From assembly GCF_042850945.1 (NCBI RefSeq), contig NZ_AP031496.1, forward strand, positions 3,906,001 to 3,970,000: DNA of 64,000 bases, given 5' to 3'. How positions within the stretch are numbered: the stretch's first letter is position 1; each line of letters starts with the position of its first letter. This document shows positions 61,488 through 64,000 of the stretch, one piece after another. The notes beneath the pieces were generated by a model, which was given only the letters and a program-made list of their open reading frames with translations, had not been told where the DNA came from and searched no databases. A program made the position numbers and the translations under genes. This stretch comes from Halioxenophilus aromaticivorans. GTDB lineage: Bacteria; Pseudomonadota; Gammaproteobacteria; Pseudomonadales; Cellvibrionaceae.

Positions 61488-62794
61488 TCCGCCATCTCCT
61501 GTCCGGTTACGGTTTCGGCCTCTGGGAGGCGGAGCTTGCCTGAGATTAGTCGGGGAAGTAGAGCGTCTCGGAGTTGGGCCAGCTCCTGCGACTCGTCTCC
61601 CAATTGCCGAATCTTTGCGCGCAATGGATCAATGATGTGATCAAATTTCCTACAGATGCTTTTCCCTGGCAAGGCCAACCGCCAGCGAGCCAGGCTGTCA
61701 GGTTGAACCCTTTGTCTCCCACTGGTTCCGGTCATGCTCGAAATGGCGTGTTCCCGAAAAGCATCAAGGCGGCAGAGCAGATATCCAAAATACGAGGGAA
61801 CCGGAGGTTTCGCCCTTAACACGATAAATTCTGTCGAACCCCAGGCAACTTGGCCGTTGTTGAGGAAATCGACATGCGCAGCTTTCCCATTCTCCAAGCA
61901 TGGAGTGATGCGCGCTAGCAACGTGTCTCCATTCTGAAATTTCGTACCGGAGCTGAACTCGCGAGGCACAACTTCATCCGGGACATGTCCACGAACAGGC
62001 ACATTTGACATCTCTAGGTATGGTGCGGGCATACCCTTCTTGAGCGTGTATCGTGGATTCAGTTCGAAAGCGTCAGTGAGACAGGAAGCTTCCCACCCCT
62101 TCGGAATCAAACCCAACTCGCTTTCGACGAGTTCATCCGGAAACAAGGCGGCAGTTTCGGCGTCCATGCCGGTAGGGGTGCGGCCTTCCATCTTGGCCTT
62201 CACTGGGTCGAAGTCCACGAACCAGGATTTGAAGATGGCGCGGGCCATGGCTTCGAGGTCGGCGGCCAGGGCGCGGTTGTTGGCGATTTTGTCGTCAATG
62301 GCCCCAAGCGTTGCGGAGATTTCACGTTGAACAGCCAAAGGGGGGAATGGCAGTGTTAGCTTGCGATAATCATCGCGCCTGACAAATTCCCTCGCAGCTC
62401 CAGATGCCCAACCGAGCAAGTCTTGGCTTGCAATGTTGAACGCAAAATGCAGAAACACGGGATCGGCAACTCGATCCTTTGCCCGGATCACCCACATGTT
62501 CTGATTCAACAGTGCAGGTAGGTCTTCTTCCTTAACGAGGCCGGTTTTCCCAAGAGTGGCCCCGACCATGACGAATAGCGTGTCATTCGTCCTGAGTTCA
62601 AATCGTTCAAATTCTCTGGCGTGCTCTTCTGAAACGAAAGTCGCGCCTTCCCTCGTGATGCGCCCTTCATTCGAAATGTTGACGGTACGCAGCACGAATC
62701 TTCCTGAATCGCGGTAGTCCTTGCTCTTGAAGGCATAGCCACCTTTCAGTTCCGCCACTTCCTCAAGGGCTTTCGTAGGGAATTCATATTTCAT
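61484..62794 (-). CDS. hsdS: type I restriction enzyme specificity subunit HsdS
   Basis: HsdS sets the DNA target of the methylase and nuclease. The 436-residue protein has two target-recognition domains, at about 1-170 (AELKGGYAFKSKDYRDSGRF) and 235-400. The central conserved helix (SATLGAIDDKIANNRALAADLEAMARAIFKSWFVDFDPVKAKMEG) is split over about 172-216, and the C-terminal helix near 390 is IRQLGDESQELAQLRDALLPRL. ATG 62794 overlaps the hsdM stop by 11 bp and begins directly at the first domain; upstream frame starts are not needed. The bipartite recognition sequence cannot be read from sequence. Confidence 0.94.
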   Translation of the reverse strand: MKYEFPTKALEEVAELKGGYAFKSKDYRDSGRFVLRTVNISNEGRITREGATFVSEEHAREFERFELRTNDTLFVMVGATLGKTGLVKEEDLPALLNQNMWVIRAKDRVADPVFLHFAFNIASQDLLGWASGAAREFVRRDDYRKLTLPFPPLAVQREISATLGAIDDKIANNRALAADLEAMARAIFKSWFVDFDPVKAKMEGRTPTGMDAETAALFPDELVESELGLIPKGWEASCLTDAFELNPRYTLKKGMPAPYLEMSNVPVRGHVPDEVVPREFSSGTKFQNGDTLLARITPCLENGKAAHVDFLNNGQVAWGSTEFIVLRAKPPVPSYFGYLLCRLDAFREHAISSMTGTSGRQRVQPDSLARWRLALPGKSICRKFDHIIDPLRAKIRQLGDESQELAQLRDALLPRLISGKLRLPEAETVTGQEMAE

Positions 62795-64000
62795 ACCCAA
62801 TCCCCGCCAGCCGCTGCCGAATCTCGTCTTCCAACTCGCGCCCACGCGCCATCCGCTCAGCCACGCGCGCCGTCAACTCCGCCATCTTGTCCTCGAAGGC
62901 TTCGTCATCATCGTCCATGTCCGCCGCGCCGACGTAGCGGCCCGGCGTCAGGGCATAGTGGTGCTTCTCCATGTCGGCCATTGAGGCAGACATGCAGAAG
63001 CCCGGTTCGTCGGCGTAATCCTGTCCGTCGCTGAAGGCGCTGCCACGCCAGCGGTGATAGGTCAGCGCGATGGCGTGCAGCTCGTCATCGGTGAAGGCGA
63101 TCTGCGTGCGGGAAAGTTGCTCCGCGCCTTTCTTTCGGCAGTCGATGAACAGCACCTCTCCCTTGCGGTCGATGCTGCCATTGACGCCCGCCCCCTTGTC
63201 CTTGGATAGGAACCACAGGCAGGCGGGAATCTGGGTGTTGCTGAAGAGCTGCCCCGGCAGCGCGACCATACACTCTACTAAATCACTGATAATGAGATTT
63301 TTGCGAATCTCGCCCTCGCCAGAGGTCTGCGTGGTCATCGATCCGTTAGCCAGAACAATAGCTGCTCGACCTCGCTGAGACAGACGACTGGCCATGTGTT
63401 GCAGCCAAGCATAGTTGGCGTTGTTCGCTGGGGGGATGCCCCATTGCCAGCGCGGATCATCGCTGAGCGAATCGCCGCCCCATTTAGAAATATTGAACGG
63501 GGGATTGGCCAGAATGTAGTCGGCGCGCAAATTAGGGTGCTGGTCGTTGGTGAAGGTGCTTCCGTAGGTGTTCCCCAGGTCGCCCCTGAGTCCATGTACA
63601 GCTAGGTTCATCTTGCACAGCTTGCGTGTGGTAGCCATGAGTTCCTGGCCATAAATAGGGAGGTCGCCGTCTTTGCCAAGCTGTTTCTCATGCGCGTGCA
63701 TGAACTTGATTGACTGCACGAACATACCGCCGGAGCCGCAAGCAGGGTCGTAAATTTTTCCTTTAAAGGGGGCGAGTATTTCGACCAGCAGGTTAACCAC
63801 CGACTTGGGCGTATAGAACTCACCGGCCTTGGCTCCCTCAGATCGAGCAAACTCCCCAAGAAAGTATTCATATACCTCTCCGAAAATATCACGGCTGCCA
63901 TGCTTGGCAGGGTCGAACTTGAGCTTGGCCAGCTCTTTCATCAGTTCCCCGAGCTTTCCGGCTTCAAGCTCCAAGCGGCCAAAGTCGCGGTAAAGCACGC
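62784..64000 (-). CDS. hsdM: type I restriction enzyme methylase subunit HsdM (5' end outside window)
   Basis: HsdM is the adenine N6-methyltransferase of the type I system. The window covers the C-terminal 404 residues. The conserved FYTPKSVVNLLVEIL, IYDPACGSGGMFVQS (SAM motif I) and ILANPPFNISKWG (NPPF catalytic motif) are present, followed by a GRAAIVLANGSM strand. The C-terminal coiled coil (MARGRELEDEIRQRLAGIGY) contacts HsdS. The frame is open through the right edge, so about 100 N-terminal residues lie outside. The stop overlaps hsdS by 11 bp. Confidence 0.95.
   Translation of the reverse strand, partial: VLYRDFGRLELEAGKLGELMKELAKLKFDPAKHGSRDIFGEVYEYFLGEFARSEGAKAGEFYTPKSVVNLLVEILAPFKGKIYDPACGSGGMFVQSIKFMHAHEKQLGKDGDLPIYGQELMATTRKLCKMNLAVHGLRGDLGNTYGSTFTNDQHPNLRADYILANPPFNISKWGGDSLSDDPRWQWGIPPANNANYAWLQHMASRLSQRGRAAIVLANGSMTTQTSGEGEIRKNLIISDLVECMVALPGQLFSNTQIPACLWFLSKDKGAGVNGSIDRKGEVLFIDCRKKGAEQLSRTQIAFTDDELHAIALTYHRWRGSAFSDGQDYADEPGFCMSASMADMEKHHYALTPGRYVGAADMDDDDEAFEDKMAELTARVAERMARGRELEDEIRQRLAGIGYEI

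Larger units (their letters stand above)
52041..64000. mobile_element. mobile defence island (left part): recombinase module plus type I R-M locus
   Basis: From the phoX terminator to the right edge the genes are a tyrosine recombinase, HTH and AT-hook proteins, a GIY-YIG nuclease, a HipA-like kinase and a type I R-M system with embedded accessory genes. None is housekeeping. No tRNA lies at the left end and no duplicated attachment site was found; the right end is outside the window. The exact left boundary is uncertain. Confidence 0.6.

Noticed and set aside
52041..64000. Search for island attachment repeats and a tRNA target
   Set aside because: No tRNA gene at the left end and no long direct repeat within the window; the right end is missing.
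1..64000. CRISPR arrays, rRNA, tRNA and insertion sequences
   Set aside because: No regularly spaced repeats of 24-40 bp, no rRNA or clover-leaf sequences and no transposase genes were seen on either strand.

Overview
The window reads as chromosome of a marine-type gammaproteobacterium. The gene set (epmC, pdxB, yheU, fldB, mnmC, trhO, cobB, yceH, glcB with a long-form aceA) is typical of Gammaproteobacteria. The mix of secreted hydrolases, PhoX and the Anbu peptidase suggests a Cellvibrionales/Alteromonadales-like free-living heterotroph; the family-level guess is inference. No rRNA, tRNA, CRISPR array or insertion sequence was seen.

Layout. (1) 1-20 kb is housekeeping: DNA repair and oxidative-damage genes (Tag-like glycosylase, msrB), alaA, a five-gene minus-strand operon (gamma-glutamylcyclotransferase, epmC, 5'-3' exonuclease, pdxB, methyltransferase), a TusA-like protein, yheU, a GcvR-like ACT protein, trmL, the overlapping fldB-mnmC pair, a ComFB-like protein, a glutaminyl-peptide cyclotransferase, a GAF/degenerate-GGDEF protein, cobB coupled to a DUF4202 gene, trhO and a bolA-family gene. 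(2) 20-28 kb holds a truncated hemoglobin, an Anbu-type proteasome-like peptidase and the glyoxylate-shunt locus. There an XRE/short-chain-fatty-acid regulator is divergent from glcB and aceA, with phased TGTGTAATTT boxes between. (3) 28-47 kb is accessory metabolism: an alkylsulfatase-like protein that has lost its metal motif, a dehydrogenase-sulfotransferase-hydrolase cassette with a convergent carboxylesterase, an AraC-controlled NmrA/DUF1772/serine-hydrolase group, a nucleoside-type MFS carrier, an MBL/AraC/CMD group, a lipoprotein beta-propeller, yceH and a deviant adenosine/adenine deaminase. (4) 47-52 kb has rmuC, a DUF808 membrane protein and phoX, which ends in a strong terminator.

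(5) From about 52.04 kb to the right edge lies a mobile defence island. It opens with two 17-bp palindromes 62 bp apart. The second overlaps the -35 box of a near-consensus promoter that drives a tyrosine recombinase, a small HTH protein and a zinc-finger/AT-hook protein that looks like a catalytically dead recombinase, followed by a GIY-YIG nuclease. Facing it on the minus strand is a type I restriction-modification locus, hsdM-hsdS ... hsdR, then a HipA-like kinase. Between hsdS and hsdR sit four tightly overlapping genes: a two-helix membrane protein, a 25-residue small ORF, a DUF3800 protein and a 169-residue protein with a possible BECR-nuclease-like C-terminus. This embedded, translationally coupled module is the best candidate here for an undescribed system. 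hsdM runs off the right edge.
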